A stretch of 39,450 nt of DNA, from contig JAHDHW010000031.1 of NCBI GenBank assembly GCA_020631105.1, positions 1 through 39,450 of the forward strand. The letters run 5' to 3'. Origin of the DNA: Saprospiraceae bacterium (lineage in GTDB: Bacteria; Bacteroidota; Bacteroidia; Chitinophagales; Saprospiraceae). Position numbers and translations under genes: made by a program. Shown here piece after piece: positions 1 through 8,012 of the stretch; positions within the stretch are counted from its first letter, which is position 1, and each line of letters starts with the position of its first letter. The notes under the pieces were generated by a model. It did not search any database. It was given only the letters and a program-made list of their open reading frames with translations, and was not told the DNA's origin.

Positions 1-3
1 CAT

Positions 4-927
4 TTATCTTCCAACCGGAATGATGATCCCCAAATAAGGAATAACATAATTATCATTATAATCATAACTCCCCTCGTCAAAAGAAAGGATTAATCCGAAG
101 TCAAGTGAAAAACGATTCCACATCGCTCTTCCCCCTGTCATGGTAAAAGAATTAATATCGCTATAATAGTTAGATACTCCGATATTCCAAGCGAGCGTTT
201 CAAGATAAAGAGACATGCGCCTTCCTACCCTGACATTCCCTCCTAAAGCAAGTGCGGGAGTATCAATCCATTCATCATCATAAATACCATATCCAGTACC
301 TATCGTCAAACTAATATTATCATCTCCATAGGTTAACATCCCAAAACCAAAGGTCCCGTTAATTCCATCAGAATATGGATCAAATAATATCCGGCCATGA
401 AAAAGGCTGGCACTGATATGAAGTTTCTCTTTTTTAGTTTTAATACGAAACCGAGGTGCTATCCAGGCAGGAGTCCCTGCCCCATCAAAAATAAAGGCCG
501 GTATCATTCCGACACCTACCCCAAAACTTTCAGACAACTGCAAATGCAAATGATTAATCAGCACATATCGATTCTCATAATAACTTCCGGCACCTTTCCC
601 TCCACGAAAAATTCCGGTAGGTAATAAAACATATCGATTCGGAAAATCATTTTGATACCAATTCAGCGCATCAATCGAGTGATCACTTGTAATTGGACGT
701 TTTAACTTAATAGTTGACTTAAGAATCTGAATCTCTCCAAGGTTTTCGGTCTGTAGCGTTAACGTTTCCTCATCTTCTCCCATAATATAACCCACATAAC
801 GATTACCATCTTCGGTTTGGACTTTCCAACGGAGGCTATCCGTCTGAGTTTGTGCATACAATTGAGTAGAAAAAAAAATCCCTAGGAAAGCAAACAGGAG
901 GGTTAAGATTGTTTGTTTTTTATTCAT
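4..927 (-). CDS. Predicted outer-membrane beta-barrel protein with N-terminal SH3/LSm-like segment
   Basis: The product has 307 residues. Residues 1-25 form a signal peptide (Lys-rich start, hydrophobic core, ending in LYAQ). Residues 33-78 look like the small beta-rich module that often precedes barrels in Bacteroidota (pattern KVQTEDGNRYVGYI, then LTLQTENLGEIQIL). The rest is rich in aromatic residues and glycine in alternating strands, and the chain ends ...YLGIIIPVGR, as expected for an outer-membrane barrel. I do not recognise a named family and assign no substrate. The gene is complete, with its stop codon three bases from the window edge. It is divergent from dnaE across a long intergenic region, so it has its own promoter. 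The outer-membrane location is inferred from composition. Confidence 0.7.
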   Translation of the reverse strand: MNKKQTILTLLFAFLGIFFSTQLYAQTQTDSLRWKVQTEDGNRYVGYIMGEDEETLTLQTENLGEIQILKSTIKLKRPITSDHSIDALNWYQNDFPNRYVLLPTGIFRGGKGAGSYYENRYVLINHLHLQLSESFGVGVGMIPAFIFDGAGTPAWIAPRFRIKTKKEKLHISASLFHGRILFDPYSDGINGTFGFGMLTYGDDNISLTIGTGYGIYDDEWIDTPALALGGNVRVGRRMSLYLETLAWNIGVSNYYSDINSFTMTGGRAMWNRFSLDFGLILSFDEGSYDYNDNYVIPYLGIIIPVGR

Positions 928-994
928 AGCTTTAATTTACAAAAGGTTCATAATTCCTTAACGCAAGAAACTTTACAAAGCTTCCTTTCTATTA

Positions 995-1002
995 TATTTT
1001 TG
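995..1002 (+). promoter_or_regulatory. Possible -7 promoter element TATTTTTG
   Basis: TATTTTTG fits the Bacteroidota -7 consensus TAnnTTTG. No good -33 TTG lies 19-21 bases upstream; only a TTTA occurs there. Transcription would start near 1009, just before the hairpin at 1025-1097. The call rests on motif match and position only. Confidence 0.3.
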
Positions 1003-1024
1003 TAGTAGTAAATGCTAGAATAAC

Positions 1025-1097
1025 TAAGGTTGTTGCTCGACTTCGGTGAGAATAAGATTAGGAAATAAAAAACGCCGAATCGAGCAATCATACCTTA
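1025..1097 (+). ncRNA. Candidate structured RNA or large imperfect hairpin
   Basis: Nested complementary segments are TAAGGT (1025-1030) with ACCTTA (1092-1097), TTGCTCGA (1033-1040) with TCGAGCAA (1080-1087), and TTCGG (1042-1046) with CCGAA (1075-1079). That makes 19 base pairs with one small internal loop, one bulged C and an A-rich terminal loop of about 28 bases. The element lies upstream of both flanking genes, so it is not an ordinary gene-end terminator, and no T-run follows it on the plus strand. It could be a small RNA, part of a long dnaE leader, or a remnant of a palindromic repeat. The strand is inferred from the -7 motif at 995-1002. Confidence 0.35.
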
Positions 1098-1213
1098 ACT
1101 TACTCAAATAAACTGCTCTTCCATATCCATTTACCTTCTCTATCCCAATCCTCTAATATCTGACTTTCTCTAAAAATCATTGATGCAACATTCCATCAAT
1201 TTAAATGGTTATT

Positions 1214-1247
1214 TTGATTTCCTTTCGTATTCGATTTAGTATATTTG
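1214..1247 (+). promoter_or_regulatory. Probable dnaE promoter
   Basis: The -7 element TATATTTG (1240-1247) matches TAnnTTTG exactly. A TTG at 1214-1216 lies 23 bases upstream, slightly more than the usual 19-21. The implied start near 1254 gives dnaE a leader of about 150 bases containing the foldable stretch 1289-1383. Confidence 0.4.
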
Positions 1248-1288
1248 TACGTTACCGTACTATCGAATTATTATAATTGAATCTGAGC

Positions 1289-1383
1289 GCGATAAAACCT
1301 GTTGTATCCTAATTATTCGCTGAGTTTCGCTGCCACCAGGCAAGCGGACACCTTTGAATAAACAGGCCTTACGGCCTTATCGC
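1289..1383 (+). promoter_or_regulatory. Candidate structured 5' leader of dnaE
   Basis: A closing helix GCGATAA (1289-1295) with TTATCGC (1377-1383) encloses further pairings. These are CCTGT (1298-1302) with ACAGG (1362-1366), TTATTC (1313-1318) with GAATAA (1356-1361), and a compact hairpin at 1328-1346 (CGCTGCC, loop ACCA, GGC-A-AGCG). A second hairpin, AGGCC (1364-1368) with GGCCT (1373-1377), shares bases with the CCTGT/ACAGG helix, so the two exclude each other. The stretch is more GC-rich than its surroundings and ends 20 bases before the dnaE start codon. I recognise no riboswitch class. A regulatory leader is inference. Confidence 0.3.
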
Positions 1384-1403
1384 CCTTCGCAACATAATTA
1401 CTT

Positions 1404-4400
1404 ATGCCTGATTTCGTTCACCTGCATTGTCATACTCAATACTCCTTACTTGATGGCGCCGCCAATATTGGTACCATGATGGATAAAGCTGTCGCAGACG
1501 GTCAAAAAGGAGTCGCCCTGACGGATCACGGGAATATGTTCGGCGCTTTTAAATTTGTAGCAGAAGCTAACAAAAGAGGTATTAAGCCAATCGTTGGTTG
1601 TGAGTTTTACCTCGTTGAAGATCGACATAAGAAAGCCTTCTCTCGGGCAGCCGGAGAGTCCGACAAGCGTTTTCATCAATTGATGCTGGCAAAAAACCAA
1701 ACAGGTTACCAAAATCTTTGTAAGCTTTGTTCTCTTGGTTTTATAGAAGGGAAATACTCAAAATTCCCTAGAATCGACAAAGAGCTGATCGAGAAATACC
1801 ACGAAGGAATCATTGCAACCAGTTGTTGCCTCGGAGCAGAAGTTCCTCAGGCAATACTCAGAGGTGATCTGGAGAAAGCAGAAGAACTCCTTAAGTGGTG
1901 GCTCAATATTTTTGGAGAAGATTATTATATCGAATTACAGCGCCACCGTGGACTTGAAAATATTGATGGCACCGGTGTAAGCCAGGAAGATATTAATCAG
2001 GAGTTAATAAAATTAGCTCGGAAGCATAATGTCAAAATTATTGCGACCAATGACTCTCACTACGTAGAAGAAGAAGATTGGGCGCCGCATGATATTTTAC
2101 TTTGTATCAATACCGCAAGTATTATAGAAGAACCAAATCGTTTTAAGTTTCCAAGCTCTGACTTCTTCTTTAAGACACAGGCACAAATGAATCAGCTTTT
2201 CAGTGATGTGCCAGAGTCGATTGATACGACTATGGAAATCTTTAGTAAGATTGACGAGCTAAAATTAGCAAGAGACGTTCTTTTGCCTGCTTTCCCGCTC
2301 CCTCCGCAATATAAAACGCAGGATGAATACCTCCGTGGGCTTACCTTCGACGGTGCCAAGAAACGTTATGGGACTATCACTCCCCAGATTGAAGAGCGAC
2401 TTAATTTCGAATTGGATGTAATCAAACAATCCGGATATCCGGGATACTTCCTGATCGTACAGGACTTCACCAATACGGCTCGTGAGATGGGGGTATCGGT
2501 AGGGCCTGGTCGTGGATCAGCCGCCGGATCAGCCGTTGCTTACTGTGTAGGGATCACCAATGTCGACCCAATTAAGTACGATTTACTTTTTGAGCGTTTC
2601 CTTAATCCCGAGCGGATCTCCATGCCGGATATCGATATTGATTTTGATGATGTAGGTAGAGCTAAAGTAATTGACTATGTAATTCAAAAATATGGTCGTA
2701 ATCAAGTTGCACAAATTATCACCTACGGCTCGATGGCTGCTAAGTCCTCTATCCGTGATGTAGGGCGTGTACTGGATGTACCACTTTCAGATGTTGATCG
2801 TATTGCCAAAACTTTTCCGACGCACTTATCAGCATCCTTGAATAAAGTATTAGCACCCAAGGATATTGATCCGGGCCTAAAAGGAAAAATGAATTCGGAT
2901 GATATCGAGATGGCTTATAACTTCCGAAAATTGGCCGAAGGTAATGACATCATCGCTAAAACGATTACTACTGCAAAAAAACTGGAAGGCTCTATCCGAA
3001 ATACGGGGATTCATGCTTGTGGAGTTGTGATTACACCTGGAGATATTACAGATTATGTCCCCGTAACGGTTGCCAAAGATTCGGACTTACTAGTTTCTCA
3101 GTTTGATAATAGCGTAGCAGAAGATGCAGGCTTACTAAAAATGGATTTCCTTGGACTCAAGACTTTGACGATTATCAAGGATGCCTGTAAAATCGTAAAA
3201 CAGACTAAGGGTATTGAAATCGATCCCGAGGAAATCCCCTTGGAGGACGAAGAAACTTACAAACTATTCCAACGAGGAGACACCATTGGTATCTTCCAGT
3301 ATGAGAGTAGTGGAATGCAAAAATATATGCGAGAGTTGGTTCCCAACAAATTTGAGGATCTCATCGCAATGAACGCTTTGTATCGCCCGGGACCATTAGC
3401 CTATATCCCTAACTTCGTAGCGCGTAAGCATGGTCGAGAACCGATCACCTACGATCTCCCTGCAATGGAAGAATACCTTGCAGAGACTTACGGGATTACC
3501 GTCTATCAAGAGCAGGTAATGCTCTTATCCCAAAAGCTGGGTGGTTTCTCCAAAGGTCAGGCAGATGCCCTGCGTAAGGGGATGGGTAAAAAGAAGAAGG
3601 CTATTATTGATAAGCTATATCCAATGTTTTTGGAAGGCTGTGAAAAGAATGGCCACCCCAAAGAGATCATTGATAAAATATGGAAAGACTGGGAAGCTTT
3701 CGCTTCTTATGCCTTCAACAAATCTCACTCTACCTGTTATGCCTTTGTTGCTTTCCAGACTGCTTACTTGAAAGCACACCACCCTGCTGAGTTTATGGCA
3801 TCGGTGCTCACCCATAACAAGAGCGACATTTCTAAACTTACATTCTTCTTGCGAGAATGTAAACGGATGGGTATTGAAGTACTCGGACCAGATATTAACG
3901 AAAGTCAAGCAGATTTTTCAGTGAACAAACAAGGTCAAATTCGTTTTGGTCTAACAGCATTAAAAGGTGTAGGAGAAGGCCCGGTGGAAACCATCCTTGA
4001 TGCTCGAAAAAGTCAACCTTTCGAAAGTCCTTTTGACTTCGTACGCCGGATTGACTTCCGCGTCTTTAACAAAAGAGCACTTGAAAGTCTAGTCCTTGGA
4101 GGAGGACTTGATCTGTTTGATTCGATCCCTCGTTCAACTTATTATGCACCCTCCGAAAAATACGATACTTTCCTGGAGCATTTATTGAAATATGGGAATG
4201 CCTATCAGAATCAAAAAGCACAAAGTGCGAACTCTCTATTTGGAGATTCAGCGGATAGCATGATCCCAGAGCCCAAAACGCCTCCGGCGCCTCACTGGAG
4301 TCTTATCGAAAAACTAACCCGGGAGAAAGAAGTTACCGGAATTTATATTAGCGGTCATCCGCTGGATGACTATCGGATTGAAGTACAAAATTTCACCACT

Positions 4401-4931
4401 TGTTCGCTGGATCGCATCCAAAATTTCAAAGGTGCAAATGTCAACGTTGCAGGAATTGTAACTTCCGCTCAACACCGTGTCAATAAAAAAGGAAATGGCT
4501 GGGGATTATTCACCATCCAGGACTATAATGATGCCGTAGAGTTTCCGCTCTTTGGCGAAGACTATCAAAAATTCAAACACCTCTTCGAAGCTGGTGCAGT
4601 ACTTTATATTAAAGGATCTATGCAGAAACGCTGGAATTCTGAAGAGTACCAGCTAAAAATTAAAGAAGTTCGGCAATTGGATACAATCGGTCAGGAAATG
4701 ACAGAATCCATTACCTTAAAACTTCCATTGGAAAGAATATCCAAAGAACTCATTGACGATATCGACAACCTTTGTAATACCCATACAGGAAAACATAAAC
4801 TCAAAATGATTTTCCTTGATCGGATGAATAAAATCTCTTTAGATCTGGTTGCTAGTGAGACTCACGTTAATGCTGATGCTGATTTTGTGCAAGAATTAGA
4901 AAGACTTGGCGTACAATACAAAGTAAACTAA
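1404..4931 (+). CDS. dnaE: DNA polymerase III subunit alpha
   Basis: This is the catalytic subunit of the replicative polymerase, 1175 residues, close to the usual DnaE length. The N-terminal PHP domain begins HLHCHTQYSLLDG (residues 6-18) and keeps the likely metal ligands (H6-L-H8-C-H10, TDHGN, GCEFYL, NDSHY). This resembles the Thermus-type active PHP more than the degenerate E. coli one. The polymerase active site shows PDIDIDFDD, with D411 and D413 the likely metal-binding pair, and a third aspartate D581 in MDFLGLKTL. The palm/fingers segment FNKSHSTCYAFVAFQTAYLK follows. An OB-fold starts near residue 1010 (VNVAGIVTSA). It is DnaE-type rather than PolC, with no DnaQ-like exonuclease insertion. 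It starts at an ATG after an A/T-rich stretch, and a long possibly structured leader precedes it. Confidence 0.98.
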   Translation: MPDFVHLHCHTQYSLLDGAANIGTMMDKAVADGQKGVALTDHGNMFGAFKFVAEANKRGIKPIVGCEFYLVEDRHKKAFSRAAGESDKRFHQLMLAKNQTGYQNLCKLCSLGFIEGKYSKFPRIDKELIEKYHEGIIATSCCLGAEVPQAILRGDLEKAEELLKWWLNIFGEDYYIELQRHRGLENIDGTGVSQEDINQELIKLARKHNVKIIATNDSHYVEEEDWAPHDILLCINTASIIEEPNRFKFPSSDFFFKTQAQMNQLFSDVPESIDTTMEIFSKIDELKLARDVLLPAFPLPPQYKTQDEYLRGLTFDGAKKRYGTITPQIEERLNFELDVIKQSGYPGYFLIVQDFTNTAREMGVSVGPGRGSAAGSAVAYCVGITNVDPIKYDLLFERFLNPERISMPDIDIDFDDVGRAKVIDYVIQKYGRNQVAQIITYGSMAAKSSIRDVGRVLDVPLSDVDRIAKTFPTHLSASLNKVLAPKDIDPGLKGKMNSDDIEMAYNFRKLAEGNDIIAKTITTAKKLEGSIRNTGIHACGVVITPGDITDYVPVTVAKDSDLLVSQFDNSVAEDAGLLKMDFLGLKTLTIIKDACKIVKQTKGIEIDPEEIPLEDEETYKLFQRGDTIGIFQYESSGMQKYMRELVPNKFEDLIAMNALYRPGPLAYIPNFVARKHGREPITYDLPAMEEYLAETYGITVYQEQVMLLSQKLGGFSKGQADALRKGMGKKKKAIIDKLYPMFLEGCEKNGHPKEIIDKIWKDWEAFASYAFNKSHSTCYAFVAFQTAYLKAHHPAEFMASVLTHNKSDISKLTFFLRECKRMGIEVLGPDINESQADFSVNKQGQIRFGLTALKGVGEGPVETILDARKSQPFESPFDFVRRIDFRVFNKRALESLVLGGGLDLFDSIPRSTYYAPSEKYDTFLEHLLKYGNAYQNQKAQSANSLFGDSADSMIPEPKTPPAPHWSLIEKLTREKEVTGIYISGHPLDDYRIEVQNFTTCSLDRIQNFKGANVNVAGIVTSAQHRVNKKGNGWGLFTIQDYNDAVEFPLFGEDYQKFKHLFEAGAVLYIKGSMQKRWNSEEYQLKIKEVRQLDTIGQEMTESITLKLPLERISKELIDDIDNLCNTHTGKHKLKMIFLDRMNKISLDLVASETHVNADADFVQELERLGVQYKVN

Positions 4932-4940
4932 AACTAATAA

Positions 4941-4981
4941 GTGGTTAAGGCTAATACAAATCAATGTTTATCCTTAACCGC
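4941..4981. repeat. Inverted repeat after dnaE
   Basis: GTGGTTAAGG (4941-4950) pairs with CCTTAACCGC (4972-4981), ten pairs with one G-T wobble and a 21-base loop. No T-run follows, so it is a weak terminator candidate. It covers the first ATG of the next ORF (4964), which favours the later ATG at 5012 as the true start. Confidence 0.4.
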
Positions 4982-5011
4982 TTAAACATAACCTCTTTAC
5001 CGAAACCATTC

Positions 5012-5551
5012 ATGAAATACATTTACCTCTTGTTATTTCATTTGTTAGCAGCTACTATCGCTTACGCTCAACCCCTCCCGCCTACTGCAATCAAAACAGG
5101 TATTGGAATTACCGACTACAATCGCGAAAACGAAAACGCACCAACACTTCTTTTGGCATTTAATAAAGACTTCTTGCCAAAGACGGCAATCGAAGTAAGC
5201 CTTGAATGGGCATTACCCATAGACTACCAGTTAGATTTTGAATCTGGCAAACTACAAAGCCTTAGAATAGGGCTCTCTTTTCTGTACAAAGCAGTAGACG
5301 AGCGCAATCAATTACTTCATTTAGGTTTAGGCTTTTCTGGAGGACTATATAATCGAGACTATATTGAAGTTTTTGCAAGTGGCAGTATCCAGGAACAAAG
5401 AACAGATTTAACGCCTGGCTTCGCCGCAATAGTTGAATACCATTATGTACTTCCTAATGATCTTTTTATTGGTGCCCGGGGCTCCGCGTTCCGCTACGAC
5501 GCTGATCGCGGGGGATGGAGTTTGGGATTAGTAGGCGGCATCAGATTTTAG
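5012..5551 (+). CDS. Small predicted outer-membrane beta-barrel protein
   Basis: The product has 179 residues when started at the ATG at 5012, where a clear signal peptide begins (MKYIYLLLFHLLAATIAYAQ). An in-frame ATG at 4964 would add 16 polar residues before the signal peptide and lies inside an inverted repeat, so I reject it. The mature part alternates polar and hydrophobic residues and ends LGLVGGIRF, a terminal aromatic typical of barrels exported through BAM. No family is recognised. A glycosyltransferase gene follows after 30 bases on the same strand, so co-transcription is possible, but no functional link is visible. Confidence 0.7.
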   Translation: MKYIYLLLFHLLAATIAYAQPLPPTAIKTGIGITDYNRENENAPTLLLAFNKDFLPKTAIEVSLEWALPIDYQLDFESGKLQSLRIGLSFLYKAVDERNQLLHLGLGFSGGLYNRDYIEVFASGSIQEQRTDLTPGFAAIVEYHYVLPNDLFIGARGSAFRYDADRGGWSLGLVGGIRF

Positions 5552-5581
5552 TCCTTCGATTAATTCAAAGAATAAACAAAC

Positions 5582-6535
5582 ATGAGAATTTCAGGCTTTA
5601 CAATGGTTAAAAATGCGACTAAGCTCTACTACCCTATCCGGGAAGCAATCTTATCGATACTACCAATTGTAGATGAATTCGTTATTGCACTTGGAGACTG
5701 TGACCCTGATGATAAAACTCGTGAAACCATCGAAAGTATTCAAAGTGAGAAAATCAAAATCATCGATACTGTCTGGGATCTTAAGACCTTCCCTAATGGC
5801 ACTGAAAATGCTCATCAGACAGATATCGCAAAATCTCATTGCTCAGGAGACTGGCTCTTCTACCTCCAGGCTGATGAAGTCATCCATGAAAAATATCTAC
5901 CTGTAATTAAGGAGTATGCTGAACGTTTTTTATCAGATGAACAAGTCGAAGGATTTCTTTTTAATTATATACATTTCTGGGGCGACTACCAACATCATCA
6001 AAACAGCCATGGCTGGTACAAAAAAGAAATCCGCATAATTCGTAACCATCCAGATATTCACTCCTGGGAGTCTGCTCAGTCTTTTCGTCGCATTCCAAAT
6101 TTTGACGGCCAACATTATCGCCAGCAGGAAGGCACCTATAAACTCAAGGTGGTCCAACTCCCCGCTTACGTTTACCACTACGGCTGGGTACGACCTCCAA
6201 TACTCATGCAAAACAAGAAAAAAGCCTTAGATACGATCCACAAAGGCGCAAGTAAAGTCGCTGACCTCTATAAGGGCGAGCAGAATTACTTTGAATACGG
6301 ACCACTGGGTCGTTATGCAAAATTCAACGGAACCCATCCGAAAGTAATGCAGGATTTCATTAAGGCCTTTGACTGGCAGGATCAATTAAATTATAGTATA
6401 AAAGAACGCCACCCTAACCGAAAGCAACAAAAGCACGATAAGCCAAAATACAGGCTCCTGACCTGGATTGAGCAAAATTTATTAGGCGGCCGTACCATCG
6501 GCGGCTTTAAAAATTACATTCTTCTTAAACGCTAA
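5582..6535 (+). CDS. Family 2 glycosyltransferase
   Basis: A 317-residue cytosolic enzyme of the GT2 (GT-A fold) type, with no signal peptide or membrane segment. The opening (ISGFTMVKN, residues 3-11) and the pattern FVIALGDCDPDDKT (33-46) are the usual nucleotide-sugar-binding start of this group. The DxD-like acidic site is probably QADE (D98, E99). The Lys/Arg-rich C-terminal quarter may contact membrane or an anionic acceptor. Members transfer sugars to lipid or polysaccharide acceptors in envelope biogenesis; donor and acceptor cannot be read from the sequence. It starts at an ATG 30 bases after the small barrel gene, possibly in one transcript. Confidence 0.85.
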   Translation: MRISGFTMVKNATKLYYPIREAILSILPIVDEFVIALGDCDPDDKTRETIESIQSEKIKIIDTVWDLKTFPNGTENAHQTDIAKSHCSGDWLFYLQADEVIHEKYLPVIKEYAERFLSDEQVEGFLFNYIHFWGDYQHHQNSHGWYKKEIRIIRNHPDIHSWESAQSFRRIPNFDGQHYRQQEGTYKLKVVQLPAYVYHYGWVRPPILMQNKKKALDTIHKGASKVADLYKGEQNYFEYGPLGRYAKFNGTHPKVMQDFIKAFDWQDQLNYSIKERHPNRKQQKHDKPKYRLLTWIEQNLLGGRTIGGFKNYILLKR

Positions 6536-6611
6536 GCCTATCTTAATTCCCTTCTAAAATGGTCATTCCCCATAGGTTTTCAGTCGTTGATCGAATATAG
6601 AGTAGCTAAGA

Positions 6612-6642
6612 TTGCGATCAATCCTTAAACACAATACCTTTA
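6612..6642 (+). promoter_or_regulatory. Probable promoter of the thioredoxin-fold operon
   Basis: TTG (6612-6614), a 20-base spacer and TACCTTTA (6635-6642) make a good match to the Bacteroidota promoter, with one mismatch in TAnnTTTG. The -33 element lies inside GATTG-cgat-CAATC (6610-6623), and TTGATCG (6587-6593) is inverted as CGATCAA (6615-6621). A repressor could sit on these. Confidence 0.4.
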
Positions 6643-6722
6643 CAGCTGTTTTGATGAAGATATTATGTACTTCACCATCACACAAAAAAATACAATCAAC
6701 CACTCCCTAATCATATCGTTAT

Positions 6723-7271
6723 ATGAAATTGCGCATCAATAGTCTAAGAACATCCGTCTTACTACTTTTACTAATTACATCAGTTGCTTGTGCTCAAACA
6801 AGCGAGTCTTCCCAAAAAAAAGCCTCTGCAAAAACATCAGCGCTCCCCATTCATAAAGAGTTTTCAAGTTTAGAATCACTATTAAACCGCACTAATGATA
6901 CTATTTACGTAGTCAACTTTTGGGCAACCTGGTGTAAGCCATGTGTTAAAGAATTACCTTATTTTGAAGAACTGCACAATACTTTCGCTTCAAAAAAAGT
7001 TAAAGTATTGTTAGTCAGCCTTGACTTCCCGGATCAAATCCAAACGAAACTCGTTCCTTTTCTCCATGATAAACAGCTGAAATCTGATGTACACGTCCTT
7101 ACCGACGGTGATATGAATAGCTGGATCCCACAAGTAAATAAAGATTGGTCAGGTGCAATACCTGCTACTCTGGTTTATAATAAAACACAGCGCGCGTTTT
7201 ATGAACAGTCTTTTGACTCGTTCGAAGATTTAACAAAAATTATCAAACCTTTTTTAACAGAAAAAAAATGA
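6723..7271 (+). CDS. TlpA-like thioredoxin-fold protein, envelope
   Basis: The product has 182 residues. Residues 1-24 form an export signal (SVLLLLLITSVACA). Cleavage could be by signal peptidase I after ACA or by lipoprotein processing at C23, though S at -3 makes a poor lipobox. The redox motif is WCKPC (C71, C74) in FWATWCKPCVKELPYFEEL, standard for TlpA/ResA-type periplasmic thiol oxidoreductases. A cis-proline region follows near GAIPATLVYN. The stop overlaps the next start by four bases (ATGA at 7268-7271), so the two genes are translationally coupled. A reductive role in the periplasm on cytochrome c or other disulfides is inference. Confidence 0.88.
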   Translation: MKLRINSLRTSVLLLLLITSVACAQTSESSQKKASAKTSALPIHKEFSSLESLLNRTNDTIYVVNFWATWCKPCVKELPYFEELHNTFASKKVKVLLVSLDFPDQIQTKLVPFLHDKQLKSDVHVLTDGDMNSWIPQVNKDWSGAIPATLVYNKTQRAFYEQSFDSFEDLTKIIKPFLTEKK

Positions 7272-7963
7272 AGAAATTACTTTTTTTAGCACTACTTATT
7301 GCTGGTTTCATGACCGCATGCCAGCAAAACTCTGAACCCGTCGAAACTGCTCAAGCGGCAGTTAATGTAACCCCTGGTGAAAAAGAAGATAACACTAAAG
7401 CTGTTGCAACAGCTGTTGCTATAAAAACGCCTGGCTACGCAGTTGGCGATAAAGCAGAAGACTTCAAACTTAAGAACATTGATGGCTCAATGGTATCTAT
7501 GGCGGACTATAAAGACGCCAAAGGGTTTGTTGTCGTTTTTACATGTAACTCTTGTCCTTATGCAGTGAGATACGAAGACCGCCTGATCGAATTAAACAAA
7601 GTTACAAGTGCAAAAGGATACCCGGTCATCGCGGTCAATCCTAATGATCCAGATGTAAAACCAGCGGATAGCTTTGAGAAAATGATTGTCAGAGCGGAAG
7701 AAAAAGGATTTGACTTCCCATACCTCTTCGATGATGGTCAGAAAGTATATCCTAAGTTTGGTGCAACCAAGACACCTCATGTATTCTTACTGAGCAAAGA
7801 TCTTACAGTAGAATATATCGGAGCTATCGACAATAGTCCGAATGATCCTTCTAATGTTACGGAGAAATATGTGGAGAATGCGATCGCTGCGCTGGACAAA
7901 GGAGAAAAGCCAGATCCAAGTTTGACAAAAGCTATTGGATGTAGTGTTAAGACTAAAAAATAA
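7268..7963 (+). CDS. Redoxin-family (AhpC/TSA-like) thioredoxin-fold lipoprotein
   Basis: The product has 231 residues. The signal peptide ends in a lipobox (FMTAC, lipidated C18), so it is a membrane-anchored periplasmic lipoprotein. A linker rich in Ala, Thr and Glu (residues 20-58) precedes a redoxin domain from about 59 (VGDKAEDFKLKNIDG). The active site is FTCNSCPYAVRYEDR, with C93 and C96. This CxxC-P arrangement is typical of the thioredoxin-like redoxins common in this phylum, not a classical peroxiredoxin. A further cysteine near the end (IGCSVK) could be a resolving residue. It overlaps the upstream TlpA-like gene by four bases, so the pair probably acts as a redox relay. Partner and substrate are unknown. 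Confidence 0.88.
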   Translation: MKKLLFLALLIAGFMTACQQNSEPVETAQAAVNVTPGEKEDNTKAVATAVAIKTPGYAVGDKAEDFKLKNIDGSMVSMADYKDAKGFVVVFTCNSCPYAVRYEDRLIELNKVTSAKGYPVIAVNPNDPDVKPADSFEKMIVRAEEKGFDFPYLFDDGQKVYPKFGATKTPHVFLLSKDLTVEYIGAIDNSPNDPSNVTEKYVENAIAALDKGEKPDPSLTKAIGCSVKTKK

Positions 7964-7972
7964 TTCCTCTTT

Positions 7973-8012
7973 AAAAACAGGCGAAAGCGTATATCGTTTT
8001 TCGCCTGTTTTT
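7973..8012. terminator. Bidirectional intrinsic terminator between redoxin gene and cutC
   Basis: A perfect 14-bp stem runs from AAAAACAGGCGAAA (7973-7986) to TTTCGCCTGTTTTT (7999-8012), with a 12-base loop and A/T tails on both sides. It lies between convergent genes and reaches into the cutC stop codon (8011-8013). Confidence 0.85.

Larger units (their letters stand above)
928..1403. other. Long divergent intergenic region with two structured elements
   Basis: These 476 bases separate the divergent barrel gene and dnaE. I see no convincing ORF. The region holds two plus-strand promoter-like -7 motifs (995-1002 and 1240-1247), each followed by a sequence able to fold strongly (1025-1097 and 1289-1383). 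These are listed separately. The rest is AT-rich and unremarkable. Confidence 0.6.

Noticed and set aside
4964-5011. N-terminal extension of the small barrel protein
   Set aside because: Adds polar residues before a complete signal peptide and lies in an inverted repeat; the ATG at 5012 is better.
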